A stretch of 64,000 nt of DNA. Source: Janthinobacterium silvisoli (GTDB lineage Bacteria > Pseudomonadota > Gammaproteobacteria > Burkholderiales > Burkholderiaceae_D). Each line of letters begins with the position of its first letter. Positions within the stretch are counted from its first letter, which is position 1. Position numbers and translations under genes: made by a program. Below, in pieces: positions 1 to 11,060 of the stretch. Location: NCBI RefSeq assembly GCF_014200725.1, contig NZ_JACHCL010000002.1, forward strand, positions 806,001 through 870,000, in the 5' to 3' direction. The notes under the pieces were generated by a model, which saw nothing but the letters and a program-made list of their open reading frames with translations, was not told the origin of the DNA and did not search any database.

Positions 1-1
1 C

Positions 2-196
2 TGGGGCGTGATGGAAGATTCACTGGCTGGCCACAACGTCACTACCGTGGTCCAGCCCGACCCGCGCGGCGCGGGCGCAAAGATGATTCAGATGCTGCTG
101 GCCCTGATGGACGGCACGCCCGCCACCGAGCTGCAGGAATTGTGGCCGTGTGAACTGCTGCCTGGCGAGTCGGCGGGGCGTGTAGCCAGTAGCTAA
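2..196 (+). CDS. LacI-family transcriptional regulator, C-terminal end (5' cut by window)
   Basis: Only the last 64 residues are present, and the frame is open to the window edge. The stretch GVMEDSLAGHNVTTVVQPD followed by GAGAKMIQMLLALMDG is typical of the last helix and strand of the ligand-binding core of LacI/GalR repressors. It ends 282 bp before an alpha-glucosidase and maltose importer on the same strand, and two LacI-type palindromes lie in that gap. I infer that it is the local repressor of the sugar operon, comparable to MalR or AglR. The DNA-binding half is outside the window, so the family call rests on the C-terminus and the context. Confidence 0.65.
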   Translation, partial: WGVMEDSLAGHNVTTVVQPDPRGAGAKMIQMLLALMDGTPATELQELWPCELLPGESAGRVASS

Positions 197-350
197 ATTC
201 TGCACTGGCCTGGTAGCAGAAATCCGGGGCCAGTCACTGCGTGATCGGAATGTGTTCCATTGGAAGGCATTCCCCCGCCTGGCCTGACCCCAGCCGTTGC
301 CCCCACCTCCGATACAAATTCTCGACTTCGATTTGCATATCGCTTTACTT

Positions 351-366
351 TTCAAAGCGCTTTGAA
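351..366. promoter_or_regulatory. LacI-family operator-like palindrome 1
   Basis: A perfect 16-bp palindrome, TTCAAAGCGCTTTGAA, with the central CG typical of LacI/GalR operators. It lies 112 bp upstream of the alpha-glucosidase start. A second copy of its core is centred 32 bp downstream, about three helical turns. Binding by the adjacent regulator is inferred. Confidence 0.65.
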
Positions 367-383
367 CTATACTTATTTCAAAC

Positions 384-397
384 TCAAAGCGCTTTGA
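384..397. promoter_or_regulatory. LacI-family operator-like palindrome 2
   Basis: A perfect 14-bp palindrome, TCAAAGCGCTTTGA, identical to the core of the copy at 351-366. AT-rich sequence between and after the two sites (367-383 and 398-410) could hold the promoter, so bound repressors would overlap it. Confidence 0.65.
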
Positions 398-478
398 ATT
401 TAAAATAAGACGCCAGCCGACCAACCAGCAGCGCTCGCCCTGATAGCCGATGCTACAGGCAACTTATAGAAATCATCC

Positions 479-2119
479 ATGCCGACCATCCCAAACAATA
501 CCGCCAACCTTCCCGCCGACTGGTGGCGCAGCGCCGTCATTTACCAGGTCTATCCACGCAGCTTCCTCGACAGCAATGGCGATGGCGTAGGCGACCTGCC
601 CGGCATTACCTCCAAGCTCGATTACATCGCCGCCCTGGGCGCCGACATCGTCTGGATTTCGCCCTTCTTCACCTCGCCCATGAAAGACTTCGGTTATGAC
701 GTGGCCGACTATTGCGACGTGGACCCGCTGTTCGGCACCTTGGCCGACTTCGACCGCCTGGTGGCCCGCGCCCACGCACTGGGCCTGAAAGTGATGATCG
801 ACCAGGTGCTATCGCACTCGGCCGACAACCATCCCTGGTTTGTGGAAAGCCGGACCAGCCGCGACAATCCGAAAGCCGACTGGTATGTGTGGGCCGACCA
901 GAAACCGGACGGTACGGCGCCGAACAACTGGTTGTCCGTATTTGGCGGTTCGGCCTGGCAATGGGAACCGCGCCGTGGCCAATACTACCTGCATGACTTC
1001 CTCGCCAGCCAGCCCGACCTGAACTTCCACAACCCGGCCGTGCAGCAGGCGCAACTGGACAATCTGCGTTTCTGGCTGGAGCGCGGCGTCGACGGTTTCC
1101 GCTTCGATTCCTGCAATTTCCCTTTCCACGACGCCCAGCTGCGCGACAATCCACCAGCGCCTTTGCGCGATGCCCGTTCGGTGTCGGCCGTCAATCCCTA
1201 CGGCATGCAAGCCCACGTGTACGACAAAACGCAACCGGAAAACATCGCCTACCTGCAGCGCGTACGTGCCGTGCTCGATGAATACCAGGCCATTTCCATC
1301 GGTGAAATCGGTACCGATGACGCGCTGGCGGCCATGGCCGACTACACCTCGGGCGGCGACAAGCTGCACATGGCTTACAGCTTCAACCTGCTGACGGAAG
1401 AATTCTCGGCCGCCCACATCCGCACGCAAGTCGAGCAGTTCGAAGCCAAAGTGGCTGACGGCTGGGCTTCCTGGTCTGTCGGCAACCACGACAGCGTGCG
1501 CGTGATGACGCGCTGGGGCGGCCAGCAGCCCTCGCCTTCGCTGGCCAAGGTGGTGCTGGCGGTGCAAGTGGCGCTGAAGGGCACGCCTTGCCTGTACCAG
1601 GGCGATGAACTGGCCCTGACGGAAGCGGACTTGCCATTCGAAGCGCTGCAAGACCCGTATGGCATCCCGTTCTGGCCGCAATTCAAGGGCCGCGACGGTT
1701 GCCGCACGCCGATGCCCTGGGTGGCGGGCGCGGCGCACGGCGGGTTCAGCACCGCCCAGCCGTGGCTGCCAGTACCGCCGGAACACCTGGAACGAGCGGT
1801 CGACGTGGAAGAACAGGATGGCGATTCGCCGCTGCGTTTCGCGCAGAATATCCTCGCCTGGCGCCGCACCCAGCCGCAATTGCTGAGTGGCGAAATCCAC
1901 TTCTTCGACGCGCCAGAACCGGTGCTGGCCTTCCGCCGCGATTTGCCGGGCCACCGTACCGTGCTGGCAGCCTTCAACCTGGGCACCGAAGCGGTGACGT
2001 TTGACTGGCCCGCCGCAGCGCAGGCAGCTGAGCTGACCGGTCACGGCCTGCCCGCCAGCCAGCAAGGCGCGCAGATCACCCTTCCCGCCCATGGAGGCTG
2101 GTTCGGCACGCTGGCTTAA
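479..2119 (+). CDS. GH13 alpha-glucosidase / oligo-1,6-glucosidase-type amylase
   Basis: A 546-residue GH13 enzyme that would release glucose from alpha-glucosides such as maltose and malto-oligosaccharides. The barrel begins at about residue 17 (WWRSAVIYQVYPRSF). The expected catalytic residues are present: nucleophile D210 in GVDGFRFD, acid/base E276 in SIGEIG, and transition-state stabiliser D338 in VGNHD. A short beta-sandwich C domain covers about the last 90 residues. There is no signal peptide, so it is cytoplasmic and acts on imported sugar. It is the first gene of a row with malK, malE, malF and malG. The start has no strong Shine-Dalgarno sequence. Exact linkage specificity cannot be read from sequence alone. 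Confidence 0.9.
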   Translation: MPTIPNNTANLPADWWRSAVIYQVYPRSFLDSNGDGVGDLPGITSKLDYIAALGADIVWISPFFTSPMKDFGYDVADYCDVDPLFGTLADFDRLVARAHALGLKVMIDQVLSHSADNHPWFVESRTSRDNPKADWYVWADQKPDGTAPNNWLSVFGGSAWQWEPRRGQYYLHDFLASQPDLNFHNPAVQQAQLDNLRFWLERGVDGFRFDSCNFPFHDAQLRDNPPAPLRDARSVSAVNPYGMQAHVYDKTQPENIAYLQRVRAVLDEYQAISIGEIGTDDALAAMADYTSGGDKLHMAYSFNLLTEEFSAAHIRTQVEQFEAKVADGWASWSVGNHDSVRVMTRWGGQQPSPSLAKVVLAVQVALKGTPCLYQGDELALTEADLPFEALQDPYGIPFWPQFKGRDGCRTPMPWVAGAAHGGFSTAQPWLPVPPEHLERAVDVEEQDGDSPLRFAQNILAWRRTQPQLLSGEIHFFDAPEPVLAFRRDLPGHRTVLAAFNLGTEAVTFDWPAAAQAAELTGHGLPASQQGAQITLPAHGGWFGTLA

Positions 2120-2140
2120 GAACGCCAATTACAATAATGA

Positions 2141-2160
2141 GCCCCGCGTTTCAGCGGGGC
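2141..2160 (+). other. Intergenic hairpin between alpha-glucosidase and malK-like gene
   Basis: GCCCCGC pairs perfectly with GCGGGGC around a 6-nt loop. No T-run follows, so it is more likely an mRNA-stability or processing hairpin than an intrinsic terminator. Similar U-less hairpins occur in the next two gaps of the operon. Confidence 0.5.
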
Positions 2161-2182
2161 CGGATTGAAGACGAGGGACACA

Positions 2183-3280
<1,098 letters not shown>

Positions 3281-3290
3281 TCTTTACGGA

Positions 3291-3314
3291 CCAGGCGCTA
3301 CAGGCGCCGCCTGG
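3291..3314 (+). other. Intergenic hairpin between malK and malE
   Basis: CCAGGCG (3291-3297) pairs with CGCCTGG (3308-3314) around a 10-nt loop. There is no T-run after it. It sits in the 92-bp gap before malE and may set mRNA stability rather than end transcription. Confidence 0.45.
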
Positions 3315-3372
3315 CCTTGCTTCAACCATGCAGCCTAGACACACCATCATAAAAATATAACTGGAGATAAGC

Positions 3373-4593
3373 ATGTCCTTACTGCACACGAAACGCAGCT
3401 TCATCAAAACCACCCTGATCGCCGCCGCCCTGGCCGGCATCGGCAACCTGGCATGCGCCAGCCTGGCGCAAGCGGCCGAGCCTGGCACCCTGCTGATCTG
3501 GATCAATGGCGACAAGGGTTATAAAGGCCTGGCCAAGGTCGGCGAAGAGTTCACCAAGAAGACTGGCATCAAGGTCGTGGTCGAGCACCCGGAAGATGCA
3601 CCAAACAAATTCCAGCAGGCGGCAGCGGCCGGCAAGGGTCCGGACATCTGGATCTGGCCGCACGACCGCATCGGCGCCTGGATCGATGCCGGCTTGCTGC
3701 AACCGATTACACCGAGCAAGGAGGCGCGCAACGCCATCGTGCCGCTGGCCTGGAACGCCTTTACTGTGAGCGGCAAGACCTGGGGCTACCCGATCTCGAT
3801 CGAAGCCGTCGCCCTGGTCTACAACAAGGACCTGGTGCCGGTGCCGCCGAAAACCTTCGAAGAAATCGCCGCACTCGATAAAAAACTTTCCGCCCAGGGC
3901 AAGAAAGCCATCCTGTGGGACTACACCAACACCTATTTCACCTGGCCGCTGATGGGCGCCGGCGGCGGCTTCCCGTTTGAAGTCAAGGGCGACGGCCGCT
4001 ACGATGGCACGAAAACCGGCGTCAACAATGCGGGCGCCGTGGCCGGCGTAAACGCTCTCATGAGCCTGATCAACAGCGGCGCCATGCCCAAGGGCGCCGG
4101 CTACGCCGAAATGGAAGCAGGCTTTAACCAGGGCAAGATCGCCATGATGATCAACGGCCCATGGTCGTGGGACAATGCGCGCAAGTCGAAAATCAATTTC
4201 GGCGTGGCGACCATCCCTACCGTCGCCGGCAAGGCGGCCACGCCCTTCGTCGGCGTGCTGGGCGCGATGATTTCGAAAGCCAGCCCGAACAAGGACCTGG
4301 CCACGGAATTCCTGGAAAACCAGATGCTGCAAGTCAATGGCTTGAAAACCATCAATGCCGACGTCCCGCTGGGCACGCCGGCCAACAAGCAGCTGTTCGC
4401 GGAATTGAAAGCCAATCCGAATATCCAGGCCACCATGGAAAGCGCACAGGCGGGCCGCCCGATGCCGAACAACCCGGAAATGGGCCGTTTCTGGTCCTCC
4501 ATGCAATCGGCGCTGGAAAACATCACGCAAGGCCGCCAGACAACCAAGGTCGGCCTGGATGCCGCAGCCAAGCGGATTACGACGGCGAATTAA
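3373..4593 (+). CDS. malE: Maltose/maltodextrin-binding periplasmic protein
   Basis: 406 residues. An N-terminal Sec signal peptide (KR at 8-9 region, hydrophobic core 13-30, cleavage near residue 34) is followed by a MalE fold: [21 protein letters not shown], then [12 protein letters not shown] and the [11 protein letters not shown] segment. These match E. coli MalE landmarks. It binds malto-oligosaccharides in the periplasm and delivers them to MalFG. A good ribosome site (GGAGATAAGC) precedes the ATG. A hairpin follows the gene before malF, the position where the high-copy binding protein usually needs extra mRNA protection. Confidence 0.93.
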   Translation: MSLLHTKRSFIKTTLIAAALAGIGNLACASLAQAAEPGTLLIWINGDKGYKGLAKVGEEFTKKTGIKVVVEHPEDAPNKFQQAAAAGKGPDIWIWPHDRIGAWIDAGLLQPITPSKEARNAIVPLAWNAFTVSGKTWGYPISIEAVALVYNKDLVPVPPKTFEEIAALDKKLSAQGKKAILWDYTNTYFTWPLMGAGGGFPFEVKGDGRYDGTKTGVNNAGAVAGVNALMSLINSGAMPKGAGYAEMEAGFNQGKIAMMINGPWSWDNARKSKINFGVATIPTVAGKAATPFVGVLGAMISKASPNKDLATEFLENQMLQVNGLKTINADVPLGTPANKQLFAELKANPNIQATMESAQAGRPMPNNPEMGRFWSSMQSALENITQGRQTTKVGLDAAAKRITTAN

Positions 4594-4619
4594 GCACCAG
4601 GCTAAGCCCTGCGGGAACA

Positions 4620-4644
4620 GCATGCGCGTCCATGGCGCGCATGC
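4620..4644 (+). other. Intergenic hairpin between malE and malF
   Basis: A perfect 9-bp stem (GCATGCGCG with CGCGCATGC) around a 7-nt loop, without a T-run. In E. coli the malE-malF gap holds REP hairpins that protect the malE mRNA. The same position and lack of a T-run suggest the same job here; this is inference. Confidence 0.55.
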
Positions 4645-4680
4645 CTCCGGCCCTTTCACCATCTTCACAGGTATCCCATC

Positions 4681-6192
4681 GTGCGCAAGTTTATCGGCCC
4701 TACCATATTGACCATCAGCATGGCGCTGGGTCTGTATCTGCTTTTCATGTTGTATATTTCCGGCCAGACCATGCTGGCCGCCATTTTCCTTGGCTTGCTG
4801 ACCCTGACGACGTTTGTCTTCACCTCACCGCGCGCCTATGCCTACCGCTACCTGTTTCCCGGCATCACGGCGGTCATCGTCTTCGTGCTCTTGCCGATTG
4901 TCTACACGGTGTCGATCGGCTTTACCAATTTCAGCTCGCGCAACCTGCTCACCTACGAGCGCGCCACGCAATACCTGCTCGACGAAACGCAGCGCGTGGA
5001 AAGCAGCGGCTATAGCTTGACCGTCCATCCCGACAAGAATGAATACCGGCTGCGCCTGGAAAGCCCGGACACCGGTGAGGTGCTGCTGAGCGAGCCGCTG
5101 GCCCTGAAACGCGCCGTGCCGCTGACGGTGGAAATCGCGCCGGCCGACCCCGTGCAAGCGCCCGTGCTGGCCCCGGCGCTGCCCATCAAGGACATCATCG
5201 CCTTGCAAAAAGACTTGAAGCTGCTGACCTTGCTCATGCCCAACCGCATCGAGCTGCGCATGGTGGGCCTGCGCGAATTCGGCCCCGTGGCCCACGTCTA
5301 CAAGCAACTGCCCGACAACAGCTTGAAAAAGATCGCCACCGGAGAGATCGTCAAGCCCAACCTCAAGACGGGCTTTTATGAAATGCCGGACGGCAGCAAG
5401 CTGGAGCCGGGCTTCAAGGTCAATATCGGCTTCGCCAACTTCGCCAAGATTTTCTCCGATGAAGCATTCCGTGGTCCTTTCCTGCGCATTTTTGTGTGGA
5501 CCATCGTTTTTGCCGTGATCAGCGTGATCACCACCACCGGCCTGGGCATGGCGCTGGCCGTGCTGCTGAACTGGGACGCGCTGCGCTTCCGCGGCTTTTA
5601 CCGCACCCTGCTGTTCCTGCCATATGCCGTGCCAGGCTTTATTTCCATCCTCGTCTTCAAGGGCCTGTTCAACAATAACTTTGGCGAGATCAACCTGGTG
5701 CTGAACGCCTTGTTCGGCATCAAGCCTGCCTGGTTTTCCGACACCACCCTGGCCAAGGCCATGATTTTGATCGTCAATACCTGGCTAGGTTATCCCTACA
5801 TGATGGTGGTCTGCATGGGCCTGATCAAGGCGATTCCATCGGACTTGTACGAAGCGTCGGCCCTGGCCGGCGCCGGGCCGCTGACGAATTTCTTCAAGAT
5901 CACCCTGCCCCTGATCATCAAGCCGCTGACGCCCTTGATGGTGGCCAGCCTGGGCTTCAATTTCAATAACTTCGTGCTGATCAGCTTGCTGACGGGCGGG
6001 CGGCCCGACTTCCTCGATACCACTCTGCCGGCCGGCACCACCGACTTGCTGGTGTCCTACACCTACCGTATCGCGTTCGAGGATTCCGGCCAGAACTTTG
6101 GCCTGGCTGCCGCCATCTCGACCCTGATCTTCTTCCTCGTGGCCGCGATTTCGCTGGTCAATATGCGCCTGACGCGCATGAACAAAGCATAA
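4681..6192 (+). CDS. malF: Maltose ABC transporter permease MalF
   Basis: 503 residues, close to E. coli MalF (514). It starts with GTG. Two to three N-terminal membrane helices lead to a long periplasmic segment (about residues 75-250, the P2-like region). The conserved inner-membrane permease core follows, including the EAA loop [23 protein letters not shown], which contacts MalK. It pairs with MalG 10 bp downstream to form the translocation pore. The start codon has only a weak ribosome site, but the frame is unambiguous. Confidence 0.93.
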   Translation: MRKFIGPTILTISMALGLYLLFMLYISGQTMLAAIFLGLLTLTTFVFTSPRAYAYRYLFPGITAVIVFVLLPIVYTVSIGFTNFSSRNLLTYERATQYLLDETQRVESSGYSLTVHPDKNEYRLRLESPDTGEVLLSEPLALKRAVPLTVEIAPADPVQAPVLAPALPIKDIIALQKDLKLLTLLMPNRIELRMVGLREFGPVAHVYKQLPDNSLKKIATGEIVKPNLKTGFYEMPDGSKLEPGFKVNIGFANFAKIFSDEAFRGPFLRIFVWTIVFAVISVITTTGLGMALAVLLNWDALRFRGFYRTLLFLPYAVPGFISILVFKGLFNNNFGEINLVLNALFGIKPAWFSDTTLAKAMILIVNTWLGYPYMMVVCMGLIKAIPSDLYEASALAGAGPLTNFFKITLPLIIKPLTPLMVASLGFNFNNFVLISLLTGGRPDFLDTTLPAGTTDLLVSYTYRIAFEDSGQNFGLAAAISTLIFFLVAAISLVNMRLTRMNKA

Positions 6193-6202
6193 AGGACTGG
6201 CC

Positions 6203-7093
6203 ATGGCTATCGTTGTCGACCGTTCCAACCGCTGGCGCATCCTGGCGGCCCATGCCGCCGTGATCGCGCTGATCGCGCTGGTGATGTTTCCCTTCCTGAT
6301 GATCTTGTCGATCTCTCTGCGCCCCGGCAATTTCGCCACCGGCAGCCTGATACCGCCCGAGATCAGTTTCGAGCACTGGCGCCTGGCGCTGGGCATGTCC
6401 TACCAGGCGCCCAACGGCGCCCTGGTCGAACCGGATTTCCCGGTGCTGCTGTGGCTATGGAATTCCATCAAGGTGGCCACCATGAGCGCGTCGATTACGG
6501 TGCTGCTGTCGACCACCTGCGCCTATGCGTTTGCGCGCATGCAGTTCCGCTTCAAGTCGCAAACCCTGGGCGCGCTGATGCTGCTGCAGATGTTCCCCGC
6601 CGTGCTGGCCCTGGTCGCCATATACGCCATCTTTGACTTGCTGGGCAGCTATGTGCCATGGCTGGGCATCGATCACCACGGCAGCCTGGTGCTGGCCTAC
6701 ACGGGCGGCATCGCGCTGCATATCTGGACCATCAAGGGCTATTATCAAACCATCCCCATCGAGATCGAAGAAGCGGCCAAGGTCGACGGCGCCACCCAGT
6801 GGCAAGCGTTTGTCTACGTGCTGCTGCCGATGACGGTACCGATCTTGATGGTGGTGTTTTTGCTGTCCTTTATCGGCGCCATCATCGAATACCCGATCGC
6901 GTCCGTGCTGCTGCATGAACAGAAGCAGCTGACCCTGGCCGTCGGCTCCAAGCTGTTCCTGTACGAGCAAAAATACCTGTGGGGCGACTTTGCGGCAGCC
7001 GCCATCCTGTCCGGCCTGCCGATCACGGCGGTGTTCCTGCTGGCGCAAAAATGGATGATCTCGGGCTTGACGGCAGGCGGGGTGAAAGGCTGA
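6203..7093 (+). CDS. malG: Maltose ABC transporter permease MalG
   Basis: 296 residues, the same size as E. coli MalG. The EAA loop is [20 protein letters not shown], and about six membrane helices are visible. AAGGA precedes the ATG, and the gene begins 10 bp after malF, so the two are co-transcribed. It is the last gene of the sugar operon. The following 145 bp carries no obvious intrinsic terminator. Confidence 0.93.
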   Translation: MAIVVDRSNRWRILAAHAAVIALIALVMFPFLMILSISLRPGNFATGSLIPPEISFEHWRLALGMSYQAPNGALVEPDFPVLLWLWNSIKVATMSASITVLLSTTCAYAFARMQFRFKSQTLGALMLLQMFPAVLALVAIYAIFDLLGSYVPWLGIDHHGSLVLAYTGGIALHIWTIKGYYQTIPIEIEEAAKVDGATQWQAFVYVLLPMTVPILMVVFLLSFIGAIIEYPIASVLLHEQKQLTLAVGSKLFLYEQKYLWGDFAAAAILSGLPITAVFLLAQKWMISGLTAGGVKG

Positions 7094-7238
7094 CAGAGCA
7101 TATGCCAGGCATGCACAAGCTTATGACTTAAAATTCTATCAAGCATGGCAATTTGGCAAGTGGCTCATGGCACAATGGCTGCGCAGCTTCACCGGACCAC
7201 TGATGGTCCACACGCAGACCATAGAAAACGGAGACACA

Positions 7239-8525
7239 ATGAGAATTGAAACCCTGGCCGTGCATGCCGGCTACAGCCCCGATCCGACTACCAAGGCGGC
7301 CGCCGTCCCGATTTATCAGACGGTGGCCTACGCCTTCGACAATGCCCAGCATGGCGCCGACCTGTTCGACCTGAAGGTGGCTGGCAATATCTATACGCGC
7401 ATCATGAATCCCACCCAGGATGTGCTGGAAAAAAGAGTCGCGGCGCTCGAAGGCGGCGTGGCCGCGCTGGCCGTCGCCTCGGGCATGGCGGCCATTACCT
7501 ACGCGATCCAGACCATCGCCGAAGCGGGCGACAATTTCATCTCCGCCAGCCAGCTGTACGGCGGCACCTACAATCTGTTTGCGCATACCCTGCCGCAGAT
7601 CGGAATCGAGGTGCGCTTCGCCGATGCGCGCCAGCCCGAGACCTTCGCCGCCCTGATCGATGGACGCACCAAGGCCATCTTTTGCGAATCGATCGGCAAC
7701 CCGCTGGGCAATGTGACGGACGTGGCCAGGCTGGCTGAAATCGCGCACGCGCACGGCATCCCGCTGATCGTCGACAACACGGTGCCCAGTCCTTATCTGT
7801 TCCGCCCGATCGAACACGGCGCCGATATCGTGGTGCACTCGCTGACCAAATACCTGGGCGGCCATGGCACCACCGTGGGCGGCGCCATCGTCGACAGCGG
7901 CAAATTTCCGTGGGCCGAACACAAGCAGCGCTTCAAGCGCTTGAACGAGCCGGATGTGTCGTATCACGGCGTGGTGTACACGGAAGCGTTTGGCCCGGCC
8001 GCCTTCATCGGCCGCGCGCGCGTGGTCCCGTTGCGCAATATGGGCGCGGCCATCTCGCCGCTGTCCGCCTTCCAGCTGCTGCAGGGTATAGAAACCCTGG
8101 CGCTGCGCATGGACCGCATCTGCGACAACACCCTGGCCCTGGCCAAACACCTGAAAAACCATCCGAAAGTCGCATGGGTCAACTACGCGAGCCTGGAAGA
8201 CCACCCGGACCATGCGCTGGTGAAGAAATACCTGAACGGCCGCGCCTCGGGCATCCTGTCGTTCGGCCTGAAGCTGCAGAGTGATGAAGACCCACGCGCC
8301 GCTGGCGCCCGCGTGCTCGACGCCCTGCAACTGTTCACGCGCCTGGTCAATATCGGCGACGCCAAATCGCTGGCCACCCACCCGGCGTCCACCACGCACC
8401 GCCAGCTCAATGCCGAAGAACTGGCCAAGGCCGGCGTCTCCGAAGACATGCTGCGCCTGTCCGTCGGCATCGAGCATATCGATGATTTGCGCGAAGACCT
8501 GGAGCAGGCGCTCAGCGCTGCTTAA
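7239..8525 (+). CDS. metY: O-acetylhomoserine sulfhydrylase (aminocarboxypropyltransferase)
   Basis: A 428-residue PLP enzyme of the Cys/Met-metabolism family. It would form homocysteine (or methionine) from O-acetylhomoserine and sulfide in the cytoplasm. The N-terminus [13 protein letters not shown] stretch [17 protein letters not shown] is diagnostic, as is the Schiff-base lysine K204 in [11 protein letters not shown]. The long form of about 430 residues is typical of MetY rather than MetB or MetC. I chose ATG 7239 because of the upstream GGAGACACA; upstream in-frame starts lack conserved sequence. Its 3' end overlaps the convergent SDR gene by 4 bp. Confidence 0.93.
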   Translation: MRIETLAVHAGYSPDPTTKAAAVPIYQTVAYAFDNAQHGADLFDLKVAGNIYTRIMNPTQDVLEKRVAALEGGVAALAVASGMAAITYAIQTIAEAGDNFISASQLYGGTYNLFAHTLPQIGIEVRFADARQPETFAALIDGRTKAIFCESIGNPLGNVTDVARLAEIAHAHGIPLIVDNTVPSPYLFRPIEHGADIVVHSLTKYLGGHGTTVGGAIVDSGKFPWAEHKQRFKRLNEPDVSYHGVVYTEAFGPAAFIGRARVVPLRNMGAAISPLSAFQLLQGIETLALRMDRICDNTLALAKHLKNHPKVAWVNYASLEDHPDHALVKKYLNGRASGILSFGLKLQSDEDPRAAGARVLDALQLFTRLVNIGDAKSLATHPASTTHRQLNAEELAKAGVSEDMLRLSVGIEHIDDLREDLEQALSAA

Positions 8526-9331
8526 GTGCTTGATTTCACGTTGTAACGCGATGCTGGCTTGCCACTACGGGCGCCAGCAAACAGGGCCAGGCGGGCGCTG
8601 TCAAACTGTTCCCACAATGCCTGGTCTTGCACCGAAGGCAAGGTCACCAGTTCGCCCTGGTCCAATCCCGCCAGCGCCGCATCGACGCAGTCTTCCGCGC
8701 TCATCACGGTGGCATGGTCCAGTTGCGCCAGCGGCACGCCGCTCAAATCCCAGATTTCGGTTGCCGTCGAGGCAGGCAGCACCAATTGCACGACGATGCC
8801 CGTGCCAGCCAATTCCTGCTGCAAGCCGCGCGTGAAATTCATCACATAACCCTTGGTGCCGCTATAAACCGTGCTGATCGGCAAGACGTGGAAAGACAGC
8901 ACGGAGCCGATATTGATGATGGTGCCGTGATTGCGCTGCTTGAATTGCGGCAGCACGGCGTGCGTCAGCTCCGTCAGCGCAGTGACATTGACCTTGTCCA
9001 TGGCGTCGACCTTGTCCTTGGCCGTGTCCAGCACGGGCGCCAGGGTCGATGCGCCGGCGTTATTGACCAGCATGGTGATCGCGGGATTGGTTTCCAGCTC
9101 CTTCGCTACGCGCAACACATCGGCCGGCACCGACAAATCGGCGGCGATGGCCCGCACGGCAACGCCATATTTTTCTGCCAGCGACTTGGCCAGCACGCCC
9201 AGGCGCTCGACACGGCGCGCCACCAGGATCAAATCGTAGCCACGGCTGGCCAGGCGGTCTGCATAGACGGCGCCCAAACCGGACGAAGCACCCGTGACGA
9301 GGGCCGTACCAAGTGTATTGACTGAACTCAT
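8522..9331 (-). CDS. Short-chain dehydrogenase/reductase (SDR)
   Basis: 269 residues. The classical SDR layout is complete: cofactor motif TGASSGLG (13-20), NNAG (90-93) and catalytic S143, Y156 and K160 (YSGTK). The residue after the second strand (ARR) favours NADP(H). The ATG at 9331 is supported by AAAGGA six bases upstream; a longer reading through the AT-rich promoter is not credible. It diverges from a TetR regulator with 120 bp between, so it is probably that regulator's target. The substrate is unknown. Confidence 0.88.
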   Translation of the reverse strand: MSSVNTLGTALVTGASSGLGAVYADRLASRGYDLILVARRVERLGVLAKSLAEKYGVAVRAIAADLSVPADVLRVAKELETNPAITMLVNNAGASTLAPVLDTAKDKVDAMDKVNVTALTELTHAVLPQFKQRNHGTIINIGSVLSFHVLPISTVYSGTKGYVMNFTRGLQQELAGTGIVVQLVLPASTATEIWDLSGVPLAQLDHATVMSAEDCVDAALAGLDQGELVTLPSVQDQALWEQFDSARLALFAGARSGKPASRYNVKSST

Positions 9332-9364
9332 GATCATTCCTTTGAAAGTTGCGATAAAATTAAA

Positions 9365-9380
9365 CATGATACTCATCATG
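9365..9380. promoter_or_regulatory. Inverted repeat, candidate TetR operator
   Basis: CATGAT and ATCATG form an inverted repeat around a 4-bp spacer. It lies in the 120-bp divergent promoter region between the SDR and TetR genes. The site is typical in size for a TetR-family operator that controls both genes. Further CATG/ATGAT half-sites follow up to about position 9440. Confidence 0.4.
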
Positions 9381-9451
9381 CTTAATATCGCAAGCATGAC
9401 GCACATAATGTATGATGTCAACAGAAATCATGTCATTACCGGGAGGACGAT

Positions 9452-10009
9452 ATGCGATATCCAGCAGCCGAAACGGCCGAAAAACACCAGCGCATCCTGA
9501 CGCAGGCGGCGCGTCTGTTCCGCGAAAAAGGCTTTGACGGCGTCAGCGTCGGGGAAATCATGAAGGCGACGGGCTTGACCCACGGCCCTTTCTATAACCA
9601 CTTCGCCTCAAAAGAAGCGCTGATGGCGGAAAGCACCCTGCACGGCTCTGCCCATTCGCGCGAAGGACTGGCTGCAGCCACGGCCAGCCCGGAAGCGATG
9701 CGCGACTATGTGCGCCAGTATGTCAGCACCGAGCACCGCGATGGTCCCGGCGACGGCTGCATGCTGGCCGCCCTGGCTGGCGAAGTGCGCAACCAGCCGG
9801 CAGTGCGCCCCGCGTTCACCTTTCACCTGAAAAGCATCATCGGCAAGTTCACCACGCATTTTCCGTGGAAGAAAAAAGGCCATCCCCGGCAAGACGCCAT
9901 CGTCATGATGTCGGCCATGGTGGGTGCGGTGGCGCTGGCGCGCGCGGTCGATGACGAAGCTTTTTCAGAAGAGATACTGGCGGCCGTCAGGACCGCGTTT
10001 ACAGAGTAG
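9452..10009 (+). CDS. TetR/AcrR-family transcriptional regulator
   Basis: 185 residues. The N-terminal helix-turn-helix is clear: ILTQAARLFREKGFDGVSVGEIMKATGLTHGPFYNHFASKEAL (about 15-57, cited here in part: GFDGVSVGEIMKATGLTHG). The C-terminal domain, with a GDGCMLAALAGEV stretch, resembles the QacR/NemR-like branch, in which a Cys often senses electrophiles. GGGAGG precedes the ATG. Its 3' end overlaps the NadR-like gene on the other strand by 11 bp. It probably represses itself and the divergent SDR gene. Confidence 0.9.
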   Translation: MRYPAAETAEKHQRILTQAARLFREKGFDGVSVGEIMKATGLTHGPFYNHFASKEALMAESTLHGSAHSREGLAAATASPEAMRDYVRQYVSTEHRDGPGDGCMLAALAGEVRNQPAVRPAFTFHLKSIIGKFTTHFPWKKKGHPRQDAIVMMSAMVGAVALARAVDDEAFSEEILAAVRTAFTE

Positions 10010-11060
10010 CCGGCAGCAATCGGGCCACCTGCCCTACCCTGTTTTCGACCGTACCGCCCACTTCAACATAGGCAATGCCGCGCCGTTCCAGCTCGGCCCG
10101 GTACCAGGCATGCTGGCGTTGGCGGAAGCCGTCGTCGCGACGCGTGCCATCCTGGATAAACGGGAAGTCGGGGGCGCACAGCAGCACCAGCTCATAGCGA
10201 TCGCCTGCCGCTTCGGCCAGGTCGGCCAGCTCCGCTTCCGTCTTGCCAAACATCTCGATGCAATAAAAATACGTGGTCAGCGGCGAAGTGTCGCAAAACA
10301 GCCAGCGCCGCGCCTCGCGGGCGGCTGCTGCTTCGCGCCGCAGCTGCTCGCCGCCTATCTTCAGCAAGTCGTCGTAGGCCAGTTCTCCCTCCTGCTGTTC
10401 CCACAGTTCGCGGCCATATTCAGCCACCCATTCTGTCTCGAAATGCCGGGCCAGGGCAGCAGCCAGTGTCGTCTTGCCGCTCGACTCACCGCCCAGCAGA
10501 CACACCCTCTGCACAAAACTGGCATACACAAGCGGCGACAGGAATGCGCTATGGGCATGCGGGTCTTGCCTTACCTGCGTCCCTGACACGGGCACAATGT
10601 TCCTGGCCTGGTCCACGCTGACATGGGCCACCTCGCCAAGCGCATAATGCTCGCCCAGCACACGGGCAAAACCGGGGCCGTAGTCTTCGCTGGTAAAGAC
10701 CGCGTCGACGGGTTTATCGAGCACCTCCCAGCACAGCCAGCCCATGAAGTGGCGGTGTACATCGCCGTCTTCATCGTTATGCGGCAGCCGGCGAGGCGCA
10801 ATGCCGCGCGCGGCGCACAGCCGGGCCAGCCGTTCGTCATCGAGCACGACAACCGTCGCTTGCGGAAACTGCGCCTGCAGCCAGCCCTCCCTGCGCGCCG
10901 GTTCGTAACCGGGGAATTCCGGCTTGGTATAACTGACGACCAGCAGTGCTGCACACGCCGCTTGCGCGCGCCGTATCAGCAATTCATGGCCCAGGTGCAG
11001 AGGGCAGAATTTGCCGACCACCAGGCCACGTTTATATTGAGTTGATCCTGCTCTGGTCAT
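9999..11060 (-). CDS. NadR-like NMN adenylyltransferase / ribosylnicotinamide kinase
   Basis: 353 residues. The N-terminal half is a nucleotidyltransferase (GKFCPLHLGH, residues 16-25, the HxGH signature). The C-terminal half is a P-loop kinase (GGESSGKTT, 190-198). This is the NadR layout without the N-terminal DNA-binding domain of the enterobacterial protein. By homology it phosphorylates nicotinamide riboside and adenylylates NMN to NAD. The start overlaps the stop of the preceding ligase-like gene by ATGA, so translation is coupled. It is the last gene of the MoxR/VWA operon, an unexpected home for an NAD salvage enzyme, since NadR is usually next to a pnuC transporter. Confidence 0.85.
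   Translation of the reverse strand: MTRAGSTQYKRGLVVGKFCPLHLGHELLIRRAQAACAALLVVSYTKPEFPGYEPARREGWLQAQFPQATVVVLDDERLARLCAARGIAPRRLPHNDEDGDVHRHFMGWLCWEVLDKPVDAVFTSEDYGPGFARVLGEHYALGEVAHVSVDQARNIVPVSGTQVRQDPHAHSAFLSPLVYASFVQRVCLLGGESSGKTTLAAALARHFETEWVAEYGRELWEQQEGELAYDDLLKIGGEQLRREAAAAREARRWLFCDTSPLTTYFYCIEMFGKTEAELADLAEAAGDRYELVLLCAPDFPFIQDGTRRDDGFRQRQHAWYRAELERRGIAYVEVGGTVENRVGQVARLLPATL

Noticed and set aside
7094..7238. Possible SAM-type riboswitch before metY
   Set aside because: I could not find a consistent conserved core by eye. A covariance-model scan (Rfam) would settle it.
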